DNA from: Trichococcus shcherbakoviae
GTDB lineage: Bacteria; Bacillota; Bacilli; Lactobacillales; Aerococcaceae
Reading direction: 5' to 3'
Assembly (NCBI RefSeq): GCF_963666195.1
Contig: NZ_OY762653.1
Coordinates: 2,778,501-2,842,500, forward strand
Length of the DNA stretch: 64,000 bases
Shown: one piece after another, positions 8,432-17,683 of the stretch
How the letters are laid out: each line of letters begins with the position of its first letter
Position numbering within the stretch: the first letter of the stretch is position 1
Notes under the pieces: generated by a model
The model's input: the letters and a program-made list of their open reading frames with translations, nothing else
Database searches by the model: none
Told to the model about the DNA's origin: nothing
Program-made: the position numbers and the translations under genes

Positions 8432-10452
8432 GCGGCCGCTATAAAATCGTCCGACATATCGGAAGCGGCGGGATGGCGAACGTTTACCTGGGCCATGATC
8501 TAATTTTGGATCGCCCAGTCGCCATCAAAGTATTGCGCTTTGACTTCCGCGACAACAAGGATGCCCTGCGCCGTTTCCAGCGTGAAGCCCTCTCAGCCAC
8601 GCAATTGATCCATCCCAACATCGTAGGTGTATATGATGTGGATGAAGAAGATGGCTTGCAATATATCGTAATGGAATTCATCGATGGCACGGATCTGAAA
8701 AAATATATCGACATTCAAGGCAGGGTTTCGCCGGAGAAGTCGATCCATATCATGCACCAAGTTTTGTCGGCTGTGGCATTGGCCCACAAAAACCGGATCA
8801 TCCATAGGGACATCAAGCCACAGAATATTCTGATCGATAATCAAGATCGCATCAAAATTACCGATTTCGGCATTGCGGTTGCGCTGTCGGAAACTTCGAT
8901 CACCCAGACGAATACGCTGTTGGGCTCCGTTCATTACCTGTCTCCGGAGCAAGCCAGAGGCAGCATGGCCACTTCAAAATCAGACATCTACGCTTTAGGG
9001 GTTGTCCTGTATGAATTGCTGAGTGGTAAGGTTCCTTTCGATGGGGAGTCGGCTGTCAGCGTCGCGCTGAAGCATTTTCAGGAACCGATGCCTTTCATCC
9101 GGGAAAGCCATCCGGAGATTCCTCAAAGTTTGGAAAATGTCATTCTGAAAGCCACGGCGAAAGAACCTTTAGACCGTTACGCCACCTGTGAAGAAATGAT
9201 GGCGGATCTTGATACCTGCCTGTATGAGGAACGCTTGCACGAAGCACCTTTCATGCCGGTATCGCTGTTGCAGGAAACCAAAGTACTCACTCCCTTGTCC
9301 GCTGAAGTAGTTGCCAAAGCGGACAGCGGTAACACGATTGTATCTCCGCCACCAAGCGTGAAAGCTGAACCGATCCAGGAATACGAGTCAGGGCGAGAGG
9401 CCGCTGGAGGCAAGCAAAAACGAAAGAAGTGGACATTCGTTCTCTTCGGGGTGTTGCTGCTGGGTCTGATCGCCAGCTTTTTCCTCTTCTTTTACAATAA
9501 CCAGGAAGCAGATGCGCTGACAGTACCGGATGTGTCCAATATGGATCAAGCCAGCGCACGCCTCGCATTGGAGGACGCAGGTTTGACTTTGGGGGATATA
9601 ACGGAAGAACACAGTGATGAGGTCGAAGCTGATGCTGTCATTGAAACGTCACCAAAAATCGGTGCAGCCGTTGAAGCCGGTGATGAAATCGACCTGATCA
9701 TCAGTCTGGGCGAGGAATTGTTCACGCTTCTCGACTATGAAGGCCAAGAATATGAAAGTGTTCTGGAAGACCTGCGTAAAGAAGGGTTTACGATCGAAAG
9801 GACACATGAATTCAGCAGCGAAGTCGCTGCAGGTAACATCATCAGCCAAAGTTTAGAGCCTGGCTCAGAAGTGAAACCAAGCGAAACTACGCTGTCGTTT
9901 CTGGTGAGCGACGGAAATGAATCCTATACGATGCGCGACCTATCAGGATATACGCGAAAAAGCGTCGAGGATTATGCAGGGCAATACGGGCTCGCATTGA
10001 CGGTCACTGAAGCTTATTCCGATACGATAGCAGCAGGTCTGGTCATAAGCCAAAGTCTTGCAGATGGATCCGCTTTTGTATCCGGTGATGCCCTGAGTGT
10101 GGTGATTTCGCTTGGACCTGAAGAGCCGCAAGTGATTTCCTTCAGCCGTACCATCACGATTCCCTATCTCGCTGCAGCCGTTTCGGAACCCAGTTCTGAG
10201 AGCAGCAACAGTCAAGGCAATGAAAATGCCAACAGCAATGGAACTGCCAGCAGTTCTTCCAACAAGCCGAACCATATCGTCATTTATGTGCAGGACGAAG
10301 ATCATGCGCTCAGTGACGTATTCCGTGAGTTCGATATAGCAGCGGATGAGCTCGTGACATTGAATTTCCGTATTCTGGAAGGCAGCTCCGCTTCCTACCG
10401 GATCGAAAGAGATGGCGAAGTCATCAACGAAGCTTCTGAACTAACACAATAG
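8410..10452 (+). CDS. pknB: PASTA-domain Ser/Thr protein kinase
   Basis: A membrane kinase of 680 residues (PrkC/Stk family) that senses peptidoglycan fragments or lipid II. The cytoplasmic kinase domain (about 10-275) has the glycine loop GSGGMANVY, lysine in AIK (40), HRD (132-134) and DFG (152-154). One transmembrane helix follows at about 341-362, then three PASTA repeats (about 370-580) outside the cell and a serine/asparagine-rich linker before a short terminal domain. The start is GTG (8410) with GAGAGGGGG upstream, inside the end of stp. A terminator follows. Confidence 0.95.
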   Translation: MEAGKKLGGRYKIVRHIGSGGMANVYLGHDLILDRPVAIKVLRFDFRDNKDALRRFQREALSATQLIHPNIVGVYDVDEEDGLQYIVMEFIDGTDLKKYIDIQGRVSPEKSIHIMHQVLSAVALAHKNRIIHRDIKPQNILIDNQDRIKITDFGIAVALSETSITQTNTLLGSVHYLSPEQARGSMATSKSDIYALGVVLYELLSGKVPFDGESAVSVALKHFQEPMPFIRESHPEIPQSLENVILKATAKEPLDRYATCEEMMADLDTCLYEERLHEAPFMPVSLLQETKVLTPLSAEVVAKADSGNTIVSPPPSVKAEPIQEYESGREAAGGKQKRKKWTFVLFGVLLLGLIASFFLFFYNNQEADALTVPDVSNMDQASARLALEDAGLTLGDITEEHSDEVEADAVIETSPKIGAAVEAGDEIDLIISLGEELFTLLDYEGQEYESVLEDLRKEGFTIERTHEFSSEVAAGNIISQSLEPGSEVKPSETTLSFLVSDGNESYTMRDLSGYTRKSVEDYAGQYGLALTVTEAYSDTIAAGLVISQSLADGSAFVSGDALSVVISLGPEEPQVISFSRTITIPYLAAAVSEPSSESSNSQGNENANSNGTASSSSNKPNHIVIYVQDEDHALSDVFREFDIAADELVTLNFRILEGSSASYRIERDGEVINEASELTQ

Positions 10453-10467
10453 AAACAAATAGGCTGC

Positions 10468-10506
10468 AAAAAATGACAAACATCAAAATGGTTTGTCATT
10501 TTTTTG
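10468..10506 (+). terminator. Terminator after pknB
   Basis: AAAAATGACAAAC (10469-10481) pairs with GTTTGTCATTTTT (10491-10503) around a nine-base loop, with T continuing to 10505. The right arm also contains the -35 box of the next promoter. Confidence 0.85.
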
Positions 10507-10522
10507 TAGAACAGTGTAGAAT
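10493..10522 (+). promoter_or_regulatory. Promoter for rsgA-rpe-thiN nested in the pknB terminator
   Basis: TTGTCA (10493-10498) and TAGAAT (10517-10522) are 18 bases apart, each 5/6 to consensus. The -35 box is part of the terminator's right arm. Confidence 0.6.
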
Positions 10523-10557
10523 AGAGAGAAAGAACTAAACTAGGAGGCGTTGTCGAT

Positions 10558-11454
10558 TTGCAAAAAGGACAAGTCAGGAAAGCAATAAGCGGATTTTATT
10601 ATGTGTATGTGGATGGTCAAACGTATCAGACGAGAGGAAGAGGAAACTTCCGCGTGAAAAACATGGCTCCGCTTATTGGGGATTTTGTCGATTTCGAAAG
10701 TGACAACTTAACGGAGGGCGTTCTGCTGGACATCTACCCAAGGAAAAATGAATTGATTCGCCCGACTGTGGCGAATGTCGATTTTGGCGTCATTGTGATG
10801 TCGGCGATCGAACCCGATTTTTCTTCTTATCTGGTGGATCGTTTCTTGGTTTACCTGGAAGCAAACAACATCAGTCCCATCATCTACGTTACGAAAATTG
10901 ATCTGTTGGATGAAAAAGCCAAGATGGAGATGCTACAGTACAAAACCTATTATGAATCGATCGGATACACGATGATTCTGTCTGATTATCCTGAGGGAGC
11001 TTCTTCCTTGGAAGAATTGGTCACGAGCATGGGCAAAGGGATGGCGGTTTTTATGGGCCAATCCGGCGCCGGAAAATCTACTTTGTTGAACCAACTGATG
11101 CCCGAACTGGATTTGCTGACAGGCGAAATCTCGACCGCCTTGGGCAGAGGCCGCCATACGACGCGACATGTCGAGTTGCATCCTGTAGGGGAGGTTTTGA
11201 TTGCTGATACGCCTGGTTTCAGTACAATCGACTTGATCGACATTGAAGCGGTCGATCTGCCTTCCTTTTTCCCGGATTTTGAAGCGCTGCGCGATCAATG
11301 CCGATTCGGCGGCTGCATGCACATCAACGAGCCGAATTGCAGGGTGAAAGAGGCAGTTGCCTCCGGAGAGGTTGCCCCATACAGATACGAACACTATCTG
11401 CAGTTCCATGAGGAAATCGTCGGGCGCAAACCGATGTACAATAAAAAAAAATAA
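10558..11454 (+). CDS. rsgA: Ribosome small-subunit-dependent GTPase A
   Basis: RsgA (298 residues) is a circularly permuted GTPase that checks late 30S assembly and releases RbfA. An OB-fold (about 1-70) binds rRNA; the permuted G motifs appear as TKIDL (G4) before GQSGAGKST (G1, about 167-175) and DTPGF (G3). A C-terminal zinc site CRFGGCMHINEPNC (about 248-261) follows. The start is TTG with AGGAGGCG upstream. rpe follows by 20 bases and thiN overlaps rpe, giving a three-gene unit. Confidence 0.96.
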   Translation: MQKGQVRKAISGFYYVYVDGQTYQTRGRGNFRVKNMAPLIGDFVDFESDNLTEGVLLDIYPRKNELIRPTVANVDFGVIVMSAIEPDFSSYLVDRFLVYLEANNISPIIYVTKIDLLDEKAKMEMLQYKTYYESIGYTMILSDYPEGASSLEELVTSMGKGMAVFMGQSGAGKSTLLNQLMPELDLLTGEISTALGRGRHTTRHVELHPVGEVLIADTPGFSTIDLIDIEAVDLPSFFPDFEALRDQCRFGGCMHINEPNCRVKEAVASGEVAPYRYEHYLQFHEEIVGRKPMYNKKK

Positions 11455-11474
11455 GAGATAAGGTGTGTGTGAAA

Positions 11475-12134
11475 ATGAAAATTGCTCCATCCATATTAAG
11501 TGCTGATTTTGCGAATTTAGAGCGGGACGTCAAGTTGGTCGAACAAGCTGGTGCCGATTATATCCATATCGATGCCATGGACGGCCAATTTGTTGCCAAT
11601 TTGACGTTGGGCCCAAATGTTGTGCAGGCAATCCGTCCACACACAAAATTACCGTTGGATTGCCATTTGATGGTAAATACACCTGAAAATCTGATCCCGG
11701 CTTTCGCCAGGGCCGGCGCCGATATCATCACGATTCACGCGGAAGCAACTGCCCACATCCATGGCGCGATCCAGATGATCAAAAATGAAAACATTGCAGC
11801 CGGCGTCGTCATCAATCCAGGCACAAGCGTAGACGTCATCAAACCCGTTTTGGGCGATGTCGACATGGTGCTCGTCATGACCGTCAACCCGGGCTTCGGG
11901 GGGCAAGGCTTCATCGAAAGCACCCTGAACAAAATCCAAGAACTGGCTTTCTTGCGCGAAAAGCATGGTTATCATTACGAAATCGAAGTTGATGGCGGCA
12001 TTACCCATGAGACGATCGTCAAGTGCATTCAGGCAGGTGCGGATGTATTCGTAGCAGGGTCCTATATTTATGACGATGAAAATCCAGCAGCGGCAATCAG
12101 CCGACTGAAGGATGCTTGCCATAATGCAGTCTGA
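11475..12134 (+). CDS. rpe: Ribulose-phosphate 3-epimerase
   Basis: Rpe (220 residues) interconverts ribulose-5-phosphate and xylulose-5-phosphate in the pentose phosphate pathway. The TIM-barrel enzyme begins MKIAPSILSADFANL; HIDAMDG, DCHLMV, TVNPGFGGQ and VDGGI carry the metal-binding, catalytic and phosphate-binding residues. ATG at 11475 is preferred over an in-frame GTG four codons upstream because the family starts exactly here; the TAAGG Shine-Dalgarno is weak and 11 bases away. The end overlaps thiN. Confidence 0.96.
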   Translation: MKIAPSILSADFANLERDVKLVEQAGADYIHIDAMDGQFVANLTLGPNVVQAIRPHTKLPLDCHLMVNTPENLIPAFARAGADIITIHAEATAHIHGAIQMIKNENIAAGVVINPGTSVDVIKPVLGDVDMVLVMTVNPGFGGQGFIESTLNKIQELAFLREKHGYHYEIEVDGGITHETIVKCIQAGADVFVAGSYIYDDENPAAAISRLKDACHNAV

Positions 12135-12792
12135 GAAAGTGGTGATTGTGGTCGGCGGCGACCAGACGGATGTCGATGCTTTGGTCCTGCGTTATTCGGA
12201 AAGCCATCGGTTGGTCGGTGCAGACCGGGGAGCGTTGACGCTTGCCGAGCTGCGCACACATTTCGATGCGGCCATCGGTGATTTTGATTCTGTCACCCCG
12301 AATGAAATGGAAGAAATCAAAAAGAAAAGCCGTGTCTGCCGCATCCTTCCTGCGCAAAAAGACGAAACGGACACTGAGGCGGCCATTGCCTATGCGATCG
12401 AAACGTTCAATCCGGAAGAAATCATTCTTTTGGGTGCTTTCGGAGGGCGTTTGGACCATCTGATGAGTAATTTGTGGTTGGCATTCCATCCGCTCGTGAA
12501 AGAGATGGCAGGTAAAATCAGCCTGATGGATTTGCATAATACCTTGCGGTTTTATCCGCCCGGCAGTTACGCTCTTGAAAAAGAAAGTGATAAAAAATAT
12601 TTGTCATTCATAGGCATGACCCCCATCGAAAAGTTGACGCTGACCGGGGTTGTCTATCCTTTGAACGGAAAAGATTACGATTACCCGATAGCTTTGGTCA
12701 GCAATGAGTTTGAAGAGTCTAAGGCTGAGATGCATTTTTCTTTTGAATCCGGTCTTTTGGCCGTCATCCAAAGTGCTGACAAACGCAAATAA
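12124..12792 (+). CDS. thiN: Thiamine pyrophosphokinase
   Basis: This enzyme (222 residues) transfers pyrophosphate from ATP to thiamine to make TPP. Visible family motifs are VGADRGALTL, AIGDFDSVT, QKDETDTEAA and LGAFGGRLDHLMSNL; the C-terminal thiamine-binding beta domain follows. The ATG at 12124 lies within the last codons of rpe, so translation is coupled. No TPP riboswitch is seen in this operon. The gene ends at a very strong terminator. Confidence 0.94.
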   Translation: MQSEKVVIVVGGDQTDVDALVLRYSESHRLVGADRGALTLAELRTHFDAAIGDFDSVTPNEMEEIKKKSRVCRILPAQKDETDTEAAIAYAIETFNPEEIILLGAFGGRLDHLMSNLWLAFHPLVKEMAGKISLMDLHNTLRFYPPGSYALEKESDKKYLSFIGMTPIEKLTLTGVVYPLNGKDYDYPIALVSNEFEESKAEMHFSFESGLLAVIQSADKRK

Positions 12793-12828
12793 AGGAAAGC
12801 GGCCGCGGCCGCTTTCCTTTATTTTTTA
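12791..12828 (+). terminator. Terminator of rsgA-rpe-thiN
   Basis: A perfect inverted repeat of two 14-base arms (12791-12804 and 12807-12820), GC-rich in the middle with two overlapping GCGGCCGC sites, is followed by ATTTTTT. Confidence 0.95.
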
Positions 12829-12836
12829 ACGATAAA

Positions 12837-12883
12837 TAAAAAAAAGATGAGCTGGAATCATGGCATGGTCCCGGGGCTCATCT
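12837..12883 (-). terminator. Terminator of rpmB
   Basis: Read on the minus strand, AGATGAGC (12876-12883) pairs with GCTCATCT (12845-12852) and is followed by a T run. It faces the thiN terminator, so the two units converge cleanly. Confidence 0.8.
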
Positions 12884-12889
12884 ATATTT

Positions 12890-13078
12890 TTATACTCTTT
12901 CAACTTTACCAGATTTCAAAGCTCGAGCTGAAACCCATACTTTTTTAGGTTTTCCATCGACTAAGATACGAACTTTTTGTAAGTTTGGTTTGAAAGTACG
13001 TTTTGTGTAGTTCATAGCGTGGGAACGGTTATTACCTGAACGGCTTTTACGTCCTGTTACGAAACATTCTTTTGACAT
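12890..13078 (-). CDS. rpmB: 50S ribosomal protein L28
   Basis: L28 (62 residues) is a basic protein of the large ribosomal subunit. The sequence [20 protein letters not shown] and the internal KRTFKPNLQ are diagnostic. It has a single cysteine, so it is the zinc-free form lacking the CxxC pairs of the zinc-binding paralogue. On the minus strand GGAGGAAAG precedes the ATG. It is transcribed divergently from asp23-fakA, the usual Lactobacillales arrangement. Confidence 0.97.
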   Translation of the reverse strand: MSKECFVTGRKSRSGNNRSHAMNYTKRTFKPNLQKVRILVDGKPKKVWVSARALKSGKVERV

Positions 13079-13420
13079 TTTCTTTCCTCCTTTGCTGTTA
13101 CAGAAGCAAAGCTTCTTTCCAATTCATACACTTGATTAATTTATCATAATTCAAAAGTGAATGCAACTGTTTTAAAGGAAAAATACTTGACAGCTGTTTT
13201 TTTTATCCTGTCCTCATCAAATATCCGCATTTGACCATCCTCAAAAAGAGAGGAAGGGGAGATGAGAAAACGCTGAAAATATATCGGAAAATAGTCAGAA
13301 TTGCCGTAAATCGAGCGGAAATGAGAAATTTAATCGCAAAAAGTTATTTCTTTTGTATAAAATATGCTATCATAATTTGTAATTAACGATTGTGTGCACA
13401 CATAAAGGAGGCTATTAAAA
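13079..13420. other. Divergent control region between rpmB and asp23
   Basis: These 342 bases hold no gene. The right end has an extended -10 box for asp23. A perfect TTGACA at 13187-13192 has no partner -10. A weak inverted arrangement of CTCATC and GATGAG around 13212-13267 is the only other structure noticed. The rpmB promoter must lie at the left end on the minus strand but I could not place it confidently. Confidence 0.5.
13365..13373 (+). promoter_or_regulatory. Extended -10 promoter for asp23-fakA
   Basis: TGCTATCAT (13365-13373) fits the extended -10 pattern TGnTATAAT and lies about 47 bases before the asp23 start; the -35 region is poor, as usual for this class. Confidence 0.5.
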
Positions 13421-13783
13421 ATGGCAGTTAAAATCCAAACACAATATGGGCTGGTTGACTTATCGAACGACGTGATCGCTACGGTAGTGGGCGGCGCCGC
13501 CACGGATAATTATGGAGTTGTCGGCATGGCCAGCAAAAATCAAATCAGAGACAATATCAGTGAAATATTGAAAAAAGAGAACTATTCACGCGGTGCCGTG
13601 ATTCGCCAAGAAGAAAATGGAGTAGCTGTTGATGTCTATATCATTGTACTCTACGGAACAAAAATTTCTGAAATTTGCCGGAATGTTCAAACACAAGTCA
13701 AATATAATCTTGAAATGATGTTGGGCTTTTCCGCAAATACAGTGAATGTGTTCGTCCAAGGCGTTAGAGTATTAAAGGACTAA
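13421..13783 (+). CDS. Asp23/Gls24 family envelope stress protein
   Basis: This 120-residue protein belongs to the Asp23/Gls24 (DUF322) family of small alkaline-shock or envelope-stress proteins; this YloU-like copy is the one normally found before fakA. It begins MAVKIQTQYGLVDLSNDVIA and keeps the alternating beta/helix pattern with VDVYIIVLYG and the terminal VNVFVQGVR. There is no signal peptide. AAAGGAGG precedes the ATG. It is cotranscribed with fakA 43 bases downstream. The exact biochemical role of this family member is unknown. Confidence 0.9.
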   Translation: MAVKIQTQYGLVDLSNDVIATVVGGAATDNYGVVGMASKNQIRDNISEILKKENYSRGAVIRQEENGVAVDVYIIVLYGTKISEICRNVQTQVKYNLEMMLGFSANTVNVFVQGVRVLKD

Positions 13784-13826
13784 AGATTACAGATCACCAT
13801 GCTTTATGGTGAAGGAGGATTATAAG

Positions 13827-15497
13827 GTGAAGAAAACTGAATTAACAGCGGAAGACTTTAAGGCGATGGTCGCAATCGGCGCCGAACGCCTTAGCGAGAA
13901 TGCAGAATATGTGAATTCTTTGAATGTGTTCCCTGTTCCGGATGGAGACACGGGCACAAACATGAATCTGTCATTCACATCCGGCGCTGAACGCGTAAGG
14001 CTGTCGAATGCTACAAAAATAGATCAATTAGGATCGGACTTGGCTAAAGGTTTATTGATGGGGGCGAGAGGGAACTCAGGCGTCATTTTATCCCAGCTGT
14101 TCCGCGGCTTTTCAAAGGCGATCGAAGGCAAAGCAACTTTGAATACAGCTGACTTTGCTGAGGCTTTTTCCCACGGCGTCGAGACAGCCTATAAAGCGGT
14201 CATGAAACCTGTGGAAGGCACCATACTTACGGTTGCGCGCGAATCCGCAAAAGCCGGTGTTAAAAAAGCCGAACATACGGATGACATCATTGAATTGATG
14301 GGAACAGTCCTTAAAGTCGCGCAGATTGCGTTGGATAAGACGCCGGATCTGTTGCCGGTATTGAAAGAGGTAGGCGTCGTCGACAGCGGCGGACAAGGCC
14401 TTGTGTACATTTATGAAGGTTTCATGGAATCCTTGACCGGTGAAAAAGTGCCGTCCGCGGAAAAAGTCATCTCACAAGCGGATGTAACCGAAATCGCTCA
14501 CCAGGAAAATTATCATAACGTTTCGCATTCCATTGCGACAGAAGATATTGAATTCGGTTATTGTACAGAAATCATGGTCAAATTAGGCGAAGGCGAAACC
14601 GTGACGGACACATTTGACTACGATACATTCCGTAATCATCTGAACGAAATCGGGGATTCCCTATTGGTCGTCGCTGATGACGAAATCGTGAAAGTCCATG
14701 TGCATACCGAGTATCCAGGGGAAGTCATGAACTACGGCCAAAAATTCGGCTCACTGATGAAAATCAAAGTGGACAACATGCGCATGCAACATGATGCAGT
14801 CCTTGAAAAAGCCGATGCACCCGCCAAGAAACTTGAAAAAATTCCTTATGGCGTGATAGCTGTTGCTGCCGGTGAAGGTGTGCATGCCCTGTTCAAGAGT
14901 ATGGGCGTCTCCACGATCATCAATGGCGGGCAAACGATGAATCCAAGCACGGAAGATATCCTTAAGGCTATCGAAAGCACAAATGCCGAAAAAACAATCA
15001 TTTTGCCGAACAACAAAAATATTTTCATGGCTGCAGATCAGGCTGCCGAAGTTTCTGATGCGGATGTGGTTGTAGTGGCTTCAAAGACGATCTCACAAGG
15101 TCTGACAGCCATGCTTGCCTTCAATGAATCGGTGGACCTGGAAACGAATAAAGCCAACATGACTGCTGAACTGGAAAATGTTGTCAGCGGACAGATCACG
15201 AATGCGGTGCGCGACACAGTCATCGACGGATTGGCGATCACCAAAGACGACTTCATGGGAATCGTCGACGGGAAAATCCTGACGGCCGACAAGGACAGAA
15301 AAGCCGCAACGATAGAAACCCTGAAAAAAATGATCACGGATGATAGCGAAATCGTCACCATCATCTTCGGGGAAGACAGCGATGAGAAAGAAAGCAAAGA
15401 GATTGCAGCGGTCATCGAAGCGGAATATGACTTTTTGGAAGTGGAAGTGCAAGAAGGCAATCAACCGGTATACAGTTATCTTCTTTCTGTAGAATAA
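13827..15497 (+). CDS. fakA: Fatty acid kinase ATP-binding subunit (DAK2 + EDD)
   Basis: FakA (556 residues, YloV family) phosphorylates exogenous fatty acids presented by a FakB (DegV) partner so they can enter phospholipid synthesis through PlsX/PlsY. The N-terminal DhaL-like domain has NVFPVPDGDTGTNMN, whose aspartates bind the ATP-Mg, plus GARGNSGVILSQ; a middle domain and a C-terminal EDD-like domain follow. The start is GTG at 13827, chosen because GAAGGAGG (13811-13818) precedes it; an in-frame ATG at 13806 overlaps that ribosome site. plsX three genes on fits the same pathway. Confidence 0.94.
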   Translation: MKKTELTAEDFKAMVAIGAERLSENAEYVNSLNVFPVPDGDTGTNMNLSFTSGAERVRLSNATKIDQLGSDLAKGLLMGARGNSGVILSQLFRGFSKAIEGKATLNTADFAEAFSHGVETAYKAVMKPVEGTILTVARESAKAGVKKAEHTDDIIELMGTVLKVAQIALDKTPDLLPVLKEVGVVDSGGQGLVYIYEGFMESLTGEKVPSAEKVISQADVTEIAHQENYHNVSHSIATEDIEFGYCTEIMVKLGEGETVTDTFDYDTFRNHLNEIGDSLLVVADDEIVKVHVHTEYPGEVMNYGQKFGSLMKIKVDNMRMQHDAVLEKADAPAKKLEKIPYGVIAVAAGEGVHALFKSMGVSTIINGGQTMNPSTEDILKAIESTNAEKTIILPNNKNIFMAADQAAEVSDADVVVVASKTISQGLTAMLAFNESVDLETNKANMTAELENVVSGQITNAVRDTVIDGLAITKDDFMGIVDGKILTADKDRKAATIETLKKMITDDSEIVTIIFGEDSDEKESKEIAAVIEAEYDFLEVEVQEGNQPVYSYLLSVE

Positions 15498-15501
15498 TCT
15501 G

Positions 15502-15540
15502 AAAAAGCTGAACGAGTTTCTCTGTTCGGCTTTTCTTTTT
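15502..15540 (+). terminator. Terminator after fakA
   Basis: AAAAGCTGAAC (15503-15513) pairs with GTTCGGCTTTT (15524-15534, one G-T pair), followed by CTTTTT. Confidence 0.8.
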
Positions 15541-15595
15541 CAAAAACGGTTGGTCAAAGAAACTGTCCTGCTCCCGGAAGAAAGGAGGCGAACGG

Positions 15596-17656
15596 ATGGA
15601 AGCGGAAGACAACAAGCAATTGGATATTTATGATCCAGTCGGGGAATTGCCCCATGTAGGACCGAAGAGGGTTGAGGCGCTGCATTCGTTGGGCATCGAT
15701 ACGATCTATGATCTGATCACACATTTTCCTTTCCGGTATGAGGACATAAAAGTCAAAACATTGGACGAAATCGAGGATTCGGACAAAGTGACGCTGAAAG
15801 GACAAGTCGTGACGGCTCCGGTCGTACACCATTACGGTTTTAAAAAAAGCAGGTTATCATTCAAATTAGCCATCGAAGATGCCATCATTTCGGTAACCTT
15901 CTTCAATCAGCCTTACCTGAAACAAAAGCTCCAGCTTGAGGATGAGGTTGCGATCTTCGGTAAATGGGAACGCGCACGCCAATCTTTGGCTGGGATGAAG
16001 ATCCTCGGCAGTTCGAACGGACAGGATGATTATGCCGCCATTTATCACGTCAATAAGGCGATCAAGCAGCAGACCGTCCTGAATCTGATCAAACAGGCGA
16101 TCGAACTTTATGCCCCGGTCATTCCCGAGATTCTTCCGCAGCATCTGCTGCAGACGTATCATCTGATGAGCCATAGGGAAGCCATCCGAGCGATGCACTT
16201 TCCCAAAAATGATGAAGAATCGGAGCAAGCGAGACGGCAAATCATCTATCAGGAATTCTTCCTTTACCAGGTGCGCCTGCAATTGCTGCAGTTGAGCCGC
16301 AAAACCAACAATCGAGGCATTCCGATTCTGTATGATGTGGACAAGCTGAAGGGATTCATAGCGACTTTGCCGTTTGAATTGACGGATGGGCAAAAGAAGG
16401 TCGTCAACGAGATCTGTCGAGATCTGCGCAAACCTTATGAAATGAATCGTTTGTTGCAAGGTGACGTCGGCAGCGGCAAAACGATCGTAGCGGTGGTCGC
16501 CCTGATGGCTACCGTCCTAGGCGGGTACCAAGGAGCTTTCATGGTACCCACTGAAATTTTGGCGGAACAGCATTATCGCACCCTGCAGAGCCTGTTCGAA
16601 TATACCGATGTCTCCGTTGCCCTGCTTACCGGCAGCACGAAGGCAAAGGACCGAAAAGAATTGTTGCACCGCCTTGCTGAAGGGGACTTGCATATCCTCA
16701 TCGGAACGCATGCACTGATCCAAGAGGATGTCGTTTTTGCCGACCTTGGCTTGGTCATCACCGATGAGCAGCACCGCTTTGGTGTTCAACAAAGGCACAA
16801 GTTGAACGAAAAAGGGAATAACCCGAATGTATTGTATATGACCGCCACGCCGATCCCGAGGACATTGGCGATAACCACGATGGGCGAAATGGACGTTTCG
16901 GTGCTCAATCAGATGCCCGACGGCAGAAAACCGATCAAAACCATCTGGAACAAATCGGACAAGATTGAAAATGTACTTGAGTTCATCCGGAAACAGATGG
17001 ATAATGGACAGCAGGCGTACATCATCACACCTCTGATCGAGAAATCCGAATCACTGGACGTCAAGAACGCGGAAGATGTGCATCAAGCAGTGACGGCCTA
17101 TTACAAAGGGAAATATCAGATCGGTCTGTTGCATGGCCGTCTGAAGTCGGAAGAAAAGGATCAGATCATGCGCCGTTTCCAAAACAACGAGCTGCAGGTT
17201 CTGGTATCGACGACAGTCATCGAGGTAGGGCTGAATGTGCCGAATGCAACAGTGATGGTCATTCAAGATGCCGACCGATTCGGATTATCACAGCTCCACC
17301 AATTGCGGGGGCGAGTGGGCCGGGGAGACAAAGAATCCTATTGTGTGCTGGTTGCCGATCCGAAAACCGATAACGGCAAGGAACGCATGCGCATCATGGT
17401 GGAGTCGACTGACGGTTTCTACCTGAGCCAACGGGATTTGGAACTGCGCGGACCGGGTGATCTTTTCGGCAACAAACAATCCGGCTTGCCCGATTTCAAA
17501 TCCGGAGATATCGTGCGGGATGCCGTCATTTTGGATAGTGCACACAATGACGCTATCCAAATCACACGCGAACAAGACTTTGAAAGTAACCCAGCCTACG
17601 AAAGTTTGCGGGAAGCAGTCGAACGCGAAAAAGAGAAGTTAAAGAGATTGCAGTGA
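15596..17656 (+). CDS. recG: ATP-dependent DNA helicase RecG
   Basis: RecG (686 residues) reverses stalled forks and branch-migrates Holliday junctions. An N-terminal wedge/OB domain (about 1-160, starting near VGELPHVGPKRVEAL) grips the branch point; the helicase core has Walker A GDVGSGKT near 289-296, DEQHRFG near 389, ATPIPRTLA and GRVGRG. Length is normal. The ATG has AAAGGAGG upstream. A terminator separates it from fakA and plsX follows by 27 bases. The promoter for recG was not identified. Confidence 0.96.
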   Translation: MEAEDNKQLDIYDPVGELPHVGPKRVEALHSLGIDTIYDLITHFPFRYEDIKVKTLDEIEDSDKVTLKGQVVTAPVVHHYGFKKSRLSFKLAIEDAIISVTFFNQPYLKQKLQLEDEVAIFGKWERARQSLAGMKILGSSNGQDDYAAIYHVNKAIKQQTVLNLIKQAIELYAPVIPEILPQHLLQTYHLMSHREAIRAMHFPKNDEESEQARRQIIYQEFFLYQVRLQLLQLSRKTNNRGIPILYDVDKLKGFIATLPFELTDGQKKVVNEICRDLRKPYEMNRLLQGDVGSGKTIVAVVALMATVLGGYQGAFMVPTEILAEQHYRTLQSLFEYTDVSVALLTGSTKAKDRKELLHRLAEGDLHILIGTHALIQEDVVFADLGLVITDEQHRFGVQQRHKLNEKGNNPNVLYMTATPIPRTLAITTMGEMDVSVLNQMPDGRKPIKTIWNKSDKIENVLEFIRKQMDNGQQAYIITPLIEKSESLDVKNAEDVHQAVTAYYKGKYQIGLLHGRLKSEEKDQIMRRFQNNELQVLVSTTVIEVGLNVPNATVMVIQDADRFGLSQLHQLRGRVGRGDKESYCVLVADPKTDNGKERMRIMVESTDGFYLSQRDLELRGPGDLFGNKQSGLPDFKSGDIVRDAVILDSAHNDAIQITREQDFESNPAYESLREAVEREKEKLKRLQ

Positions 17657-17683
17657 AACTAATAAAAGTGAGGTATATGATCT

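Noticed and set aside
13187-13192. Perfect TTGACA in the rpmB-asp23 gap
   Set aside because: No -10 hexamer lies 15-19 bases downstream, and asp23 has an extended -10 box closer to the gene.
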